Assembly: GCA_021399445.1 (NCBI GenBank)
Contig: JAJTUQ010000003.1
Location: 1,116,001-1,180,000 of the forward strand
Source: Xylogone sp. PMI_703
Lineage: Eukaryota; Ascomycota; Leotiomycetes
Direction: 5' to 3'
Length of the DNA stretch: 64,000 bases
Part shown: one piece after another, positions 45,571 to 57,902 of the stretch
Position numbering within the stretch: the first letter of the stretch is position 1
How the letters are laid out: the number at the start of each line of letters is the position of its first letter
Notes under the pieces: generated by a model
The model's database searches: none
Seen by the model: the letters and a program-made list of their open reading frames with translations, nothing else
What the model was told of the DNA's origin: nothing
Translations under genes and position numbers: made by a program

Positions 45571-48089
45571 ATTAATAAGAATTCGATGGCATTGGTGGCA
45601 GCAGCTAAAGGGATCATGGATTTTGAATTTTCTTAGAAAATTAGAAATGCGACTATCCGGATCGCTTCTACTGCTTGCTACCCATACATTTTTAGCATCT
45701 AATAGTTGTACAAGAAAACTCGGCGCGGATCCTTGAGATATCCGATTGGTTACATGTTAGCTAGGAAATGTAACCCAATATATTTTTCAACCTTAATCTT
45801 CTCTCCCCTTAGTTATGTTTCCATAGTGTGATACGGGTGCAACCGGGGGGCCCTGGATGTGTAATACCGGGGGATGAGTGTACGACTTGGAATAGAGCAA
45901 GATGCTCTATCCAGCCTGGTCAGCCATGCCGGCTACATACGGAGTAAATGACCTACGGTATCCTTCTTAAGCTTTACTCTTACGTATCGTAAATGTATGG
46001 GAACCGCCAAGGACGGCACAGACGGATGTGCGTAAACGATCTTATGGCCTGTCACATAGCTGCCATGCTGGGAATGGACCGGGTGAGAAGCTAGTGGATC
46101 TGATGCCATATCAAGGGATTATGAGCAAGGCGTTACTTTGCTGGCATGGTCAAGTTATGAAAGGGGAAGGCGGTACCTCTGTACTAGTGGCAGTATTCTT
46201 GTAGGAGGAATCTTTGCTTTGATTCGTCAAGTAGACGTATAGTTGGGTATATATTGTATTGGAGCACTTCTATTGAATTGCTTGATTATTCTTATCTTAT
46301 CATTATGATTGATGAGGTCCTAAGATATTGTGAATGTTTTAATTATGTACTCGTAACAGTTATATTTTGAAACCATGTTCGACTGGAGGAGCTTATCAAG
46401 TTTTGGTTATTTTACGCGCCAACATTATACTGAACGAAAATTTATTAGATGGAAAATGAGCTGTTAGAACTTTGACGTACGATGGTTTCGGTGTTTAAAA
46501 AACCTCGAGTGGCACTAGAATATGTCTCCCAACGAATTTTCCACGCTGTAAAGAGTGGGATACCTGGCCGCTATATCAGTGACAGTGACAGTGATGTGTA
46601 TATTCCTGTTCCTGGGAGTGACATTTCTCCCAACCTTATATGGTGATATGACCATCATTCATCGAGATTGCCAATAGGAGCAGGCGCAGCACGCTCATTT
46701 TAGTAATAGCAAAGTTACGGGAACGATATATAGCGCCTTTCTAGAATGTCACGCTCAATGTGACATTTACTGCATTCAATAGAAGAGATGCCAGTGCTCT
46801 GTCTATGATCCTGTTCCTGGTAAAGAATAGTCATTTTCGACGTGATACCCTATCCTTCTGTCATGTTGTAGCTAGGATTTCGCAATACTAAGTAGTGAAA
46901 AGCCTACCTTTGATACAAATTCCATTTGCTGGGTGGAATGTAAAGGACTTGCAGCATCCAATGCCTCATTACACTTCCGACTGGAATATCCGTCGAGCCT
47001 GACTAGACGCCATTGTCTAGGGCCAGTAACACCTTAAAAAGATTCCTCACGATATTATTGGAGATGAACTATGCCAAGCTAATTTTGAATCGGGAAAGAA
47101 AACAGCTATTTTGCTTTACTGGAGAATCTTCACTGCAGATTGCTTCAATCTCCATTGGCATCTCGAGCTTATGTAGATCTATATACATATGGATTGCTAT
47201 GTCATACATATCGGGCATGAACACAGCTTAAAAGTAGAGTCCGATGAGAAACACTTTAGGCGTAAGTTTTACGAATCTGCTTCCAGAATTATATAACTGT
47301 ATCTGTCCTTACCCGTACAATTTCAACTTAGAATTCGCATTTCCAAACTGGGAGAGCCAAACAACGCCACTTGGTCGATATATATTCGTTTGATCAATTG
47401 CGACTCCACAAAGACCATTGTGCTCGATTTCCTACTTGAATCGAGCTTTCTTAGCTATCAGGCATCAAATTCCGACTTACTATATAGCTTACTCCTATTT
47501 TCTCCATCCATCTGGGTCCACAAATTCCCACTTCCAAGTTGAGGTATGAATATATATAATAAGGTAAAATTATAATCTACATTTAATTATAGGAGTATCA
47601 ATTGATCGAATAAGAGCTCCCAAGTAGGTAGATCTGTGCCTAAAAATATCTCAATGCATGAATTTCTTGTAGATGTGCCATGAGCAGAATGGGCTGATAC
47701 GTTGTGAAAGGTGTTCCAAGGTGGCAAGGTAGCTAATTCAACATCGTGGCCAATTTTTTGCCAGTGGTGCTATCCTTTGTACTGGGCAAACGCATAAAGT
47801 GACATCAAGGCACCGTATATGCATCTCATAATCCACGTACTTTGTGGAGGAGCGAGTTGAGCAATTGGAGCAATTGGATTTGGACGCTTGCGTGGTGCTC
47901 CAGATGGCCCCACTGACGTCACCCCATTAACAAGTTTACGATGCCGGTGCCAGGTCCAGTCCCCCGTCCCAATCCCAAATATAAACCTCCAAAAAGCTTA
48001 GGAAAAGCTTATTTCTATCTCCATCTGCACTCGCATGGGCAGTAATCGAAGAATCAACATTTATCGTATACAGTGAAGACTTATCAATC
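45571..48089. other. Intergenic, no gene seen
   Basis: About 2.5 kb with only short frames. The right end contains the promoter of the PsiD-like gene, with TATAAA at 47980-47985. Confidence 0.5.
47980..47985 (+). promoter_or_regulatory. TATA-like box of the PsiD-like gene
   Basis: TATAAA 105 bases before the ATG at 48090. Confidence 0.5.
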
Positions 48090-49699
48090 ATGGTCGTGCA
48101 ACACGGTGACCACCATGAGATCCCGGATCACTTGCGCATCCACAAGTAAGCTACACACTCTCTTGTTGTCTTCAATTGTCAAGTTATCATTATCGTTCCA
48201 TCCAGTCTGTCTAACATAACTGCTGTTAATTAGGCCTGGGGCTTGGCTCCCAGCAGATCACCGGGTGCACCAAGAGTTCCTGCGGCGCGTGACCGAGCAC
48301 GTCGACCAGAACCCCAAGAAACTGGCCCCCGCGATCCAAGAGTTCAAAGACTTCATCGAAGGCAATTCCCGTGTGTACATGTTTTTCACGCAGATGTTCG
48401 AGGAGATCCCGAAGAAGCGTCCGTATTTCCGTGATCCGACAGGCACGAAGCAGATTCGCGACTATCAGCACTTGCTGGAAATACTCAACCACATTGTCAC
48501 GCGAGCACCGGAGTGGACGGACGCAGCGGAGAGTGTGGGCATGGTTGGAGTGCCAATGTGTGCAATCTTTGACTATCCGATGGGAACACCAAGGTGCGTG
48601 TCATGATATTCTCCTTGCGAGTTATCGCAAAAGAGTGGACGTTCAGGCTAATTCCTTTGCTTAGTGGTCACGCTGCGTTCTTGGATCCAGATGTGAACAG
48701 AATGCTGAAGAAGGTCTTGAATGAATGGGGAAAGTTCCTACAGGTATGGAAGAACGCTCATCACATCAAGGTCAAGTACAGCTGACAGTGCGTTCAACCA
48801 ACAGACACCCGAGTCTGCTACAGTTCTTGGAGATCATACACAGGGCTGGTTCGGCGAAACTGGCATTGGAGATCTGATGTCAGTTGCTAATGCCCCCTAT
48901 AAGTCCGAAATGAAGTTTGAGGACATGTACATTTGCGACCCATCCCAAAAGTATTATGGATTCAAATCGTGGGATGGCAAGTATTCCATTCACTGGTCCT
49001 CATGTGATCACTTGCTCATATATTCCAGACTTCTTTACCCGGAAAGTGCACGACAAAGCACGACCCGTGGCAAGCCCTGATGACGACAATGTTATAGCAA
49101 ATGCATGCGAGTCCAAAGTCTATAATATTTCTCATAATGCCAAGCTGCGGGACCGCTTCTTTGCAAAGGGACAGCCCTATTCGATCCTCGACATGCTTGC
49201 TCATGATCCTCTTTCGGAGAAATTTGCCGGTGCAACAGTTTATCAGGCATTCTTATCTGCCCTATCATATCATAGATGGCACTCACCAGTCTCTGGAACA
49301 ATTAAGCGTGCTTTTGTAGAAGACGGGACCTACTTCAGCGAGCCGTTGTTCGAGGGTGTTGGTGACCCAACCGTCAAGGAGATCAATTCAGGTGGTATCA
49401 CCGTCGGACAGGGCTATCTTTCTGCATTAGCAACCAGAGCCATTATATTTATTGAGGCAGACAATCCCAAGATCGGGCTAATGGCATTCATCGGTATTGG
49501 TATGGATGAGGTAAGCACCTGCGAGATCACAGTGAAGGAGGGGCAACACATCAAGAAGGGCGAAGAACTGGGCATGTTCCATTTTGGTGGCTCTTCGCAT
49601 TGCTTGCTCTTCCGCAAGGGCGTTGAAGTCCAGGGATTTCCAAAAGTTGGTCGACAGGAAAATGTGCCCGCTCGTGGTCACCTTGCTGTTGTAACATAA
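48090..49699 (+). CDS. Phosphatidylserine-decarboxylase-family enzyme, PsiD-like
   Basis: Five exons (48090-48145, 48234-48593, 48665-48743, 48805-48976, 49029-49699) give 445 residues. The N-terminal half (WLPADHRVHQEFL, then VGMVGVPMCAIFDYPMGT) is the extra domain found in soluble fungal members such as the tryptophan decarboxylase PsiD. The second half has WDDFFTRKV and the self-cleavage site GGSS at residues 409-412 in HFGGSSHCLLF, where Ser becomes the pyruvoyl group. No mitochondrial leader or membrane anchor is seen, so it is probably a cytosolic amino-acid decarboxylase rather than a lipid enzyme. The fourth intron (48977-49028) has a GC donor (GCAAGT). The substrate cannot be read from sequence; it sits with a SnoaL-like protein and a regulator. 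Confidence 0.9.
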
Positions 49700-50274
49700 G
49701 CATGGAATGTTCGTTGATAGGAACAGAAATACTACTTGGATGAATCATTCAAATAAAATTGTTTATGAGAGCATTGTAATAGTCTATACCTGGACTGTTT
49801 TCATACATGTGCAAGCTAGTTGTTAAACTGCATGTGTGGTGCTCGAATGAGAGGTGGTTGGCGGGCGTAGTTTAAGTTACAAGTTGATTTGGATCGCAAA
49901 TGCACAGCTTCAAGAAATACCGCGCATGATGTGATTAGGCCCTTCGGGTGTTTATATCTCTTCAAGAATGAGACTAGCTACTTATAAGTGCATATATATC
50001 CATTTTAGAGCACAGCTGAAGAATTGTCGAGATCATGAGCCTTAGCCCTTACGTACATTAGGCTTGCGTTACGTGAAATGCCAATGTTTAATTCTACGCT
50101 ACTGCAATGCCAATATCCAATAATTGATCAATAAAATCAATGCCATGCCTGTAGTTTAGCTGTATATAAATACCTAATGCGGAGCTTCTGACTTTCGACT
50201 TGTCAATATATAATTAATTACTTACAAGAGCAGTTAGAACTTCATATATTGGAGGATATCAGAGTCACAATAAA
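49700..50274. other. Intergenic with SnoaL-like gene promoter
   Basis: 575 bases. TATATAAA at 50163-50170 lies about 105 bases before the next start. Nothing else was recognised. Confidence 0.45.
50163..50170 (+). promoter_or_regulatory. TATA-like box of the SnoaL-like gene at 50.3 kb
   Basis: TATATAAA, about 105 bases before the ATG at 50275. Confidence 0.45.
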
Positions 50275-50866
50275 ATGACATCTCCAAAAGAAGCAGAGCA
50301 ATTTCTTCTAAAAGTATCTTCCTCTATATCAGTAGCAACGAAGGCGATATTCACTGACATGATCTAGGTATGGGATGCGGCGTGGACGCCGGGCTTGCCA
50401 GATCTCTCTGAATACTATGTCCCAGATGCTGCAGTATCAGCTTATTCACCGCCCAAGCAAACGACTTGGAAAGGCCTCGATGCTATAAAGGGAGTGAGTG
50501 CATCCCATGCCTTAGGTTTCATCATCACCTTTACACGTACTGAGATCTCTTGCTATTACAGCATTTCGAAGAGATGCAACCCATGGTCTCGCCCCGATTC
50601 TTCAATATTACCCACGTTGGTATGAACCCCTCTCCTGTTCTGCGAGAAGATAAAGCTGATAAATGGCAGATGTTGTAAATGGGGGTAGTGCATACTATGC
50701 GACTTTCGAAGCAGAGTTCGATGTCAGGGTTCCTGGCCAGGAGGGAGTGATGGAAGGAAGAGGGATCATACATTGTATCCTGAAAGACGGGAAGGTGGCT
50801 GTTTGGACGATGTACGAGGATCCAACGCCGTTTATTGAGTTGGCTTTGAGAGCGCAGAAGGCTTAG
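50275..50866 (+). CDS. SnoaL-like (NTF2-fold) protein
   Basis: Four small exons (50275-50313, 50368-50493, 50562-50619, 50670-50866) give 139 residues. The pattern VWDAAWTPGLPDLSEYYVPDAAVS, a helix after KGLDAIKGHFEEM, and the end strands RGIIHCILKDGKVAVWTMYEDPTPF fit the SnoaL/NTF2 cone fold used by small cyclases, isomerases and binding proteins. Individual catalytic residues cannot be assigned. It follows the PsiD-like gene and precedes the Zn2Cys6 regulator. The first exon (13 codons) is the least certain part. Confidence 0.75.
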
Positions 50867-51613
50867 CGTAAATGAGGAAGTAGACAGATACTCTTGTGGT
50901 TGTTTGTTGGAAGCATCTGCAATAGTCACAACTATTATGCTCGTATGATAGCCAATCTGATACTTTGAGACAGAGTATGGCGGCCAGCCACATAAAGGTG
51001 GTTGAGACGAGAGGGGATAATAGAGGATATACTTACGTACGAAGTAGTGCAGGCCCATGGCGCCAAGTTGTGGCAGCGGCACGGATTGAGACAGCAAATC
51101 CCAGCATTTTTCTACCGTTATTTTCTATTGTGGCTTTTTGCCATATCATAGGTCTATTCATATTACTTCGTATATAATAGTGTAGTTGATTTGCTTATTA
51201 GGGTCTTGTTCATAATGTTTAAGATGCACCGAATCTTGTAACTTAGTTTATTCAGGATGGATGAACTTAACTTCGGAAGAGACCGACTAATTAGGTAGGG
51301 CTTTCTTGGACCCTCTATATTACTAGTCGTGAGTTTGCTTGTACTTATTGTTTGAAACAGCTGCTTAATCTTGTGTGAATATGATGATAGTTTTCGGCTC
51401 AAAAGTTCACCATAGCAGCGCATGACTAAGTCTAAAAACCTAAAGTCATAACGTTAGTTAATCATGATTAATAAAATCTGCCAAGTCTCCTTTCAGCAAT
51501 CGCTTACAGTAGCCCCGCATTAGCAGCATTCCGATGCCTGGAGAAGCGGAAGACGGAAACAACAACAGGATCCGGTATCACGGCTCTACCTCTATATAAG
51601 TTTTACGCTTTAG
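50867..51613. other. Intergenic, nothing recognised
   Basis: 747 bases upstream of the regulator gene. TATATAA at 51593-51599 lies only about 15 bases before the chosen ATG, so transcription may use another start. Confidence 0.4.
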
Positions 51614-54035
51614 ATGTCGTCTCTAGCTGCCAGGGATGGCGCAACCCGTATCAAGCGGCGACGCGCGAAGCAAGCCTGCAGGGTGTGCAATGCGCGAAGA
51701 GTTCGCTGTAACGTGCTAGAAAGGCATCCATGCGATAGGTGTGAGCGATCCGGTGTATCATGTGAGATAATACCCTCCAGGAGAGGCAGGTAGGTTGCCT
51801 TAGATATATCAATCAAAAATCTGCTTGCTGAAATCAATCTTAGACGACCCACAAAGAAGCAATCTTCGGATGTACTGGGTCAACCTCAGAGCCCAGAATT
51901 TCTCGGTGCTAAAGGGTCATCTCCAGCTCGGGCTCGGGAATACTGTTCCCCAGCTACCCAGAGCCCCATCCACAATGAAACTTCAGGGAGTGGACACAAA
52001 TCACCGATCATTTCTGTCGCTGAGCAAAACGTTCCTTCAACTCCTGCTCAAGCTTTGTTCTTTGGCGAGTCGAATCTCTTGACTTGCGTTGCTGGATCTG
52101 GTGCCGAAGACACTCCCGCGCCATCTAATAAAGCGCAAGAAAGATTGGTTTATCCAATTTCAGATGCAATTAACATTAGGGCCTCAAAATTGTTTGCGGA
52201 GCATACTCTTCCAACTAGCTCATCAAAGGCTCATTATCTAGCGAAAGAGGGGGCTTTTACACTTCCGGATCCCCAGGACTGTGTTTCCGTCCTTAAAGCA
52301 TACTTTAAGTGGTTTCACCCTGCTTTTCCCATTGTTGACCGGATCGAAATTGCAAATAAGTATCACAAGGGGGAAATGTCTCCTCTACTATTACAAGCAA
52401 TGTTGTTCATCGGAGCAAGTTATTGCGATGATGATACGGTCCATCGGATGGGATTCAAAGACCGACCAGAGGCGAAATCCCAACTTTACAACAGGGCAAA
52501 GATACTATACGATGCGGATTGGGAGTCAAGCGAAATGATAATTCTTCAATCTTTATTTTTGATCAGCTTCTGGAGAGCCGGGCCACTCAATGTCAAAACT
52601 ACTAGATATTGGCTAGGCGCTGCGATCAGCCTCGCCCAGGCCCGTGGATTTCATAGATCGTAAGCGGTCCTGAATATCAAGTTACTAGATCGACTAACAT
52701 CCTGTAGACCACAACTGCCCGGTATGAATTTACAACAGAAGAAGCTCCGAAAACGAATTTGGTGGTCAATATATGTGCGTATTTTCAGCTAGTCATTCCT
52801 TCTAATGTGAGACATGCTAACTGTATCGTATCGATGAGGTCCGCGACAGGCAATCATCTGCATCTCTTGGACTGCCGAGCCGCATTCAAGACGAGGACTG
52901 CGATGTCGAAACGCTCAACTACTCGGATTTTATTGAAGAGGGCGAAGTGATCATCCCGGAGTTTCTTGGTAACTATAGAGAGGAACATGGTATATATGCA
53001 ATTCAGATGGCAAGACTTGCACAACTACGTAAGTTAAGGTGGAATGGAATAGCTATTTTGTACTAATGTTTTTATCTAGTTGGTAAAATACTAGCCACTC
53101 AATTTAGGCCAAACAGAGATCGGCCAAATAAGGATGAAATACGAAAACTTGTCGTTTCGCTGGAAGAATGGAAGGCCATGCTACCTGACAATATGAGATC
53201 TTGTGAAATGGAAAATGAAACCGAAACCATCTGGACTTATCTCTTACATCTCGGATACAAGTGAGTATCCATGGATTCCTACGTGAGCATTTGCTGACTT
53301 GGGTCAGTTATTTACATATCCTTCTCCATCGCCAAGCGTATACGCAGTCTGGGGCCAAGAACATAGCTGATGGACGACCTGCACTTCAAGCAGCATGCAG
53401 GGTGACAAGAATCGTCGAAGACATGCTCTCCGAGAATCTTGTCCAGTTTGGACAAATGCATTTGTATGTCGTTCACTCTCATGTCTGAAAAACGTCTAAT
53501 TAAAAATTGCTGCAGGATCACCAGTCTCTTTTCCTCTCTGTGTATCCATACGATTGAGTTACAACGATCAGATCGCATTGCAAGAAGATTAGCGGAACAA
53601 AGGGCTCAAGTATGCCTCATTGGATTAAAAGAGATCCAAAAATATTGGGAGGTGAACAATCTAGTGCTTGAGCTATTCTTCCAATATTTAGATGATTCGA
53701 CAGCCAAGAAATTACAAGGCAGTATTGCTGAGGATTTACCCAGCACAGAGCGGGTGAATCATGACAAGGGTTTGGTTAGAAGTTTGAATACTCCGACTTT
53801 GACTAGATCTACTGCAGCCACAGCTCTTGAGGAAGGGTTCGATGCAGTAGACAACGATATTTCACAAATTTCTCAGATCCAATCTAATCAAGGCTCAGTG
53901 TTATTCGATATGCCACGAAATATCTTGAGCCATGGTGGTTCGGTAGATGAGTTCAGCTTCTTCCTCGATCAGTATTTACTCAATAATGGAAACGGTAGCC
54001 TAAGTGACGCATTCGACAATGTCATACAGAACTGA
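51614..54035 (+). CDS. Zn2Cys6 fungal transcription factor
   Basis: Seven exons (51614-51789, 51844-52659, 52708-52774, 52839-53028, 53080-53260, 53308-53463, 53516-54035) give 701 residues. The DNA-binding cluster is near residues 22-52: CRVCNARRVRC followed by CDRCERSGVSC, with the six cysteines of a binuclear zinc cluster. A Ser/Pro-rich linker leads to the fungal-specific regulatory domain (HPAFPIVDR, LFLISFWRAG, YWLGAAISLAQARGFHR, WWSIYVRDRQSSASLGLPSRI). The best guess for its targets is the neighbouring PsiD-like, SnoaL-like and perhaps amine-oxidase or transporter genes. No regulator was found inside the LOL-like region, so it might also act there. Confidence 0.9.
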
Positions 54036-54660
54036 ATGATCATAACATTGTGCTTGTCACCGAGACGATATGAAAAGGTCTTTAACGATCCATGTAGGCT
54101 GGCTTGAATATTTACGAGTTTAATGCCCTAATGGTAGTTAGTGAGTCCACATTTGTCCTTTACCGGGCTGTGCTATCGTTAATCTTAGGATTTAGAAACG
54201 CTGCTAAAGTCCAACAGAGGGATTCAAAGAAGCAATCTGCACAGGATTGTAAAACCACCTTGTGAACAGTGGAAAGGAAATCGAGGAGCTCTAGTGTGTT
54301 TTGTGCGCCCTGGAAAATGATGCTTCGCTGGGTAGATTAAGGAGAGGGCTAATTGACAGGCTTGGTAAAGAGGATTACGCGGGTATGAGCTCTAAGGAAT
54401 AGCTAATTAGGTGGTATATAGAATGGTGAATAGAATAATAGAGAATTGGAAAGGTGTAAAGGCACCGATGCAATAGCTGGTTAGATGAAATCCATGCAAT
54501 TCTATCTCTACTCATTCTCCCGCTCTTGACTTTTTATGGCTTGAGTAGCATAAAACTACTGTGAGTAGAATATTCTTGTGTTCTTTTCTGGTTTTACCAC
54601 TTAACTATCTCTTTTCTGCTTCTCAGTTCTTTTTTTACATCAAAGATCCGCATTAATGTG
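54036..54660. other. Convergent intergenic, nothing recognised
   Basis: 625 bases between the 3' ends of the regulator and esterase genes. No feature was identified. Confidence 0.4.
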
Positions 54661-56077
54661 CTAGCTTTCAAAGTACTTCTTCCCTTGAGGGGGTGCAGCA
54701 GTTGCCCATGGAAAGGCAGATGAAAGGGCGGGTGTACCATATGCAGTTAGATTATTATAGTCCTTTGTTGTAGGTGTGCCGAGTAGGATACTTTCAACAA
54801 ATGGTAAGACCTCGGTGCTTATTTTGGGGATATATTGTTAGTTTATAGGCTAGCAATTGGTAATAAAGTCAACTTACTATCCACTTAAGTCACAATGAGG
54901 CCCACTCCTCACTGACATGCCAATTAGATGGCCGACTCCAAGCCAGTCATATACAGCTTTTGCAGCTGGATATACTATAAGCGCCGTTGCTTTGGAGTTT
55001 GTAAAAAGGTCACCAGTGCCCTGGTCAATGATCAATGCTCTCGGCGCAAGTGCAGCTGCTATAGTATGGGCGTCATAAGGAAGATGTTGGGAGTGGTTCA
55101 CGAAGGTTCCCAAGGTCGAGTCACTCCACCAAGGAGCCCCAGCCTTCGAATTTTCTAATGTTTCATCCTGGCCTGACATGTTGTGATATCTGTAGGGACC
55201 TAGACCTTGGACGCCTGAAGACATTGGCATGGTAAGAGCAATGCGAGTGTCAAAGATCCCAGCAGCCATAGCTGCCTTTCCTAAACGGGAACATCCAGTG
55301 ACTCCGATTCTAGAGGGATCGATCTCTGGAACTGTCATTGTTACGGCATCGAGAACCCGATGGAACCCCCAGGCCCAAGCAGTTAAGACGCCTACATTTC
55401 CTGTATTAGCACCCGACACCTTGCGCTATACGACACCAATGCCTACCAATATCTCTTCCATCATAAATATCCCAAAAGGCGCCGGTCTTATTATTGCTGT
55501 CTGATGCAACACTAGTATAATCGAATTGCACAATTGCGATTCCAGCATCAAGGTAGGGCTGGTTCAACATACCGCCGATGTTAATAACAGCAGGGGCCTT
55601 TTTCCTAGCGTTTGTATTGTTGGGGAAAGACAAAGTGGCTACGAAATTTCCTGTTTTCCCGAAAGCCGTGACTGAGATATTCACCGTATCTCCGTCTCGT
55701 TTAGCAATTACGTGCTCTTTACTATGATCGGGGTAGTAGCCATATTGATACTCCTGTAGCATGTTCAAGATCTCTGGTTGTCGGCATCGGTACCACTCTT
55801 CCTTTGTCTGCACACGGTGTCTTCCGTTCCCAGACATGACCTCTTGGGCAAAGGTTGTCTCACTTAAGTGCCCTGCATTATCGATAGTAGTGTATCTTAG
55901 CGGTAAGAAAGGGTCGGGCATGGTTGACTGGCGTGGAAGTTCTTGCCATGTCGGGTATGGCGAAGGAATCCGCGGACAGGAAAAGGGTGAGTTTTCTGAA
56001 CGTGAGAGCGCCAACGCTTCGCCAGCAAGCAGAAAGCTAGCTGCCACTACTGATTGAATCCCTATTGATAAAAACAT
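54661..56077 (-). CDS. Secreted glucuronoyl esterase (carbohydrate esterase family 15)
   Basis: Three exons, 56077-55447, 55400-54878 and 54817-54661, give 436 residues. It has a signal peptide (about residues 1-23). The core shows INIGGM, then the nucleophile elbow GCSRLGK with Ser248 and the catalytic His379 in GPHCDLSG. The last exon supplies the normal family end after YTEVLPFV. CE15 enzymes cut the ester between 4-O-methyl-glucuronic acid of xylan and lignin, an extracellular step in wood and straw breakdown. The intron at 55401-55446 is only 46 bases, with CTAATACAG at its end. No cellulose-binding module is visible. The neighbouring GH79 gene on the same strand also acts on glucuronic acid. 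Confidence 0.9.
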
Positions 56078-56807
56078 TATTGAAATAGTAGACTAGTTCT
56101 AGAATTACATAGTTGAACTTTGATATGGAATATTTTAAACAACGAAGAATATATACTACAGAGTATCTACTATGTTTTCTTAGGATAAATCTTATTCTGC
56201 CTCGGACCCAGAACCTATAAGCTGTTAGACGTTCACTCCCAATGCCGATCTGCAGGTCTGATCTCTGGACTGCAATATTACACCGAGGCACATATCCTCT
56301 GAGCTTGGCACATTTTTGCAGCGTAGTTAATCAGATGGTAGTCCCAATTATATACATTATTTGCCGATCTTCGGGAAGCTGGAAATTATCCATCGAGTAA
56401 GGAGAAGTGGTTGAACCCCGCAGAGGGGGAATCCAAATTATTTTAGCCGACGAAGTTAGATAATCCATCAACCAAGGTTCTAAGTCGTGGGAAATTTTTC
56501 GGCGGTTATTGTTCATAAACACATTCATTACAAAGTGGTGGTAGTATTCTAAGTGAGACAAGACATGTTGATGTGTTAGAAGCTTATTCTGTAGCAGATA
56601 TAGCACTAGAAGAAGACATCATACTAAATGAGAGTTCTTCGGGTACTCCAAGTGACACCTTATTTTGCGGAAAATTATGGCCCAAATATGCCTGCATTGG
56701 GAGGTATGATTAATCAATGAATAACAAGATGGTTCCTTATCACTATGTTACTCTATTATAATAAAATGGCTATATGGGATTCGATTAGTGATCTATCTTC
56801 TCGTGCA
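56078..56807. other. Intergenic, nothing recognised
   Basis: 730 bases, AT-rich, with only one short frame (56331-56606) that lacks family resemblance. Confidence 0.4.
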
Positions 56808-57340
56808 TTAAGACGAGACACGCATCACTTGTTCCTTATAGTCCTCAAGGTATTCGGGATCGATCTGGACTAACACATCCATGCCTTCCTTCTCTAGTAT
56901 TTCAGTTTTGATGATAAACGTTGCCAGCAAAGTTGCGTCTTCCGTCTTGCTATTATTGTCACTAATCCGATGATGGCATCCAGGAGCCTCATACCAGGAC
57001 TCTCCTTCCTTGAAAACAGCTGGCTCGCCGTCGTTCATGGCATTAAGTAGTTCCCCTTTAACGACATATGCGGCTACAGAAGCAGTACCATGTCGATGAG
57101 GAGGTGTAGATGCGTCAGGACTGAAGTTGACGAGGAGACCAAGAACAGTTAGGGCAGGATTATCTGCAAGTTTGTATTGGAACACTGGTTTAATGCCCGG
57201 TGCTGGTCGACTATCAAAGTATTAGCTCCTCGTATCTATTTCACAGAGAGGATAGGCGGTATATTCGAATCTATATACTGGAGACGAATAAGTACATAAC
57301 GGATAACGCACTTCTTATTATATGTAATTACGTTAGACAT
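56808..57340 (-). CDS. Small single-domain cupin
   Basis: Two exons, 57340-57312 and 57210-56808, give 143 residues. The cupin core reads VFQYKLADNPALTVLGLLVNF, then PPHRHGTASVAAYVVKGE (first metal motif, HRH and a later Glu) and SWYEAPGCHHRIS (second motif). It resembles the small cupin-2 proteins common in fungi, whose chemistry is mostly unknown. The first exon (9 codons plus 2 bases) is inferred from frame and a GTGCGT donor. In-frame ATGs farther upstream (57364, 57427) cannot be excluded, and a TATAAA lies near 57437. Confidence 0.7.
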
Positions 57341-57902
57341 GTTCGAGTAGTTGGTATTTATCATTCGAACGCTCTCATGTGGAGGTGTGAAGGAGTTTTT
57401 AAATAATTTCTTGGCGATGGGCGTCATACCCTCTTTATAAGAAAGAGGGCTATGAAATTGACAAGAATACACCTGATAATTCAGAAGAGAATGTTAGCTC
57501 ATGGAATATCCGCTTTGGTCTATCCGCTTTTTCGGAGTGTTATAAGCGGGTATGCGAAACATTCCCGACGCTTTTTCCTAGTTCAAGAATACGCAATTTC
57601 GGAAATAGTATCAGTGCCATTCTCCATTTGCTACCTAACATTGGATGCGTATGAGATTAATTGTCACTGATGAGGCATATTCCATGGAGAACTACGTTAG
57701 TGTTGGTCAGCCTTCAAGAATTCTCAGTAGGCTATCAAAATTTTTGTCAATATCCGTTAGGCTAAACGGCCACCACAAACTTGGTTTGGAGACCCGGAGC
57801 ATTATACTCTCAATGTTTAGCTCAAGGTATTTCTGCATACCATATAGTAAAAGATTGCCCTGTGATTAGACTACAGAAGTGGACTGTGTTCATATAAAGC
57901 TA
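57341..57902. other. Intergenic, nothing recognised
   Basis: 562 bases; nothing beyond the probable promoter of the cupin gene. Confidence 0.35.
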
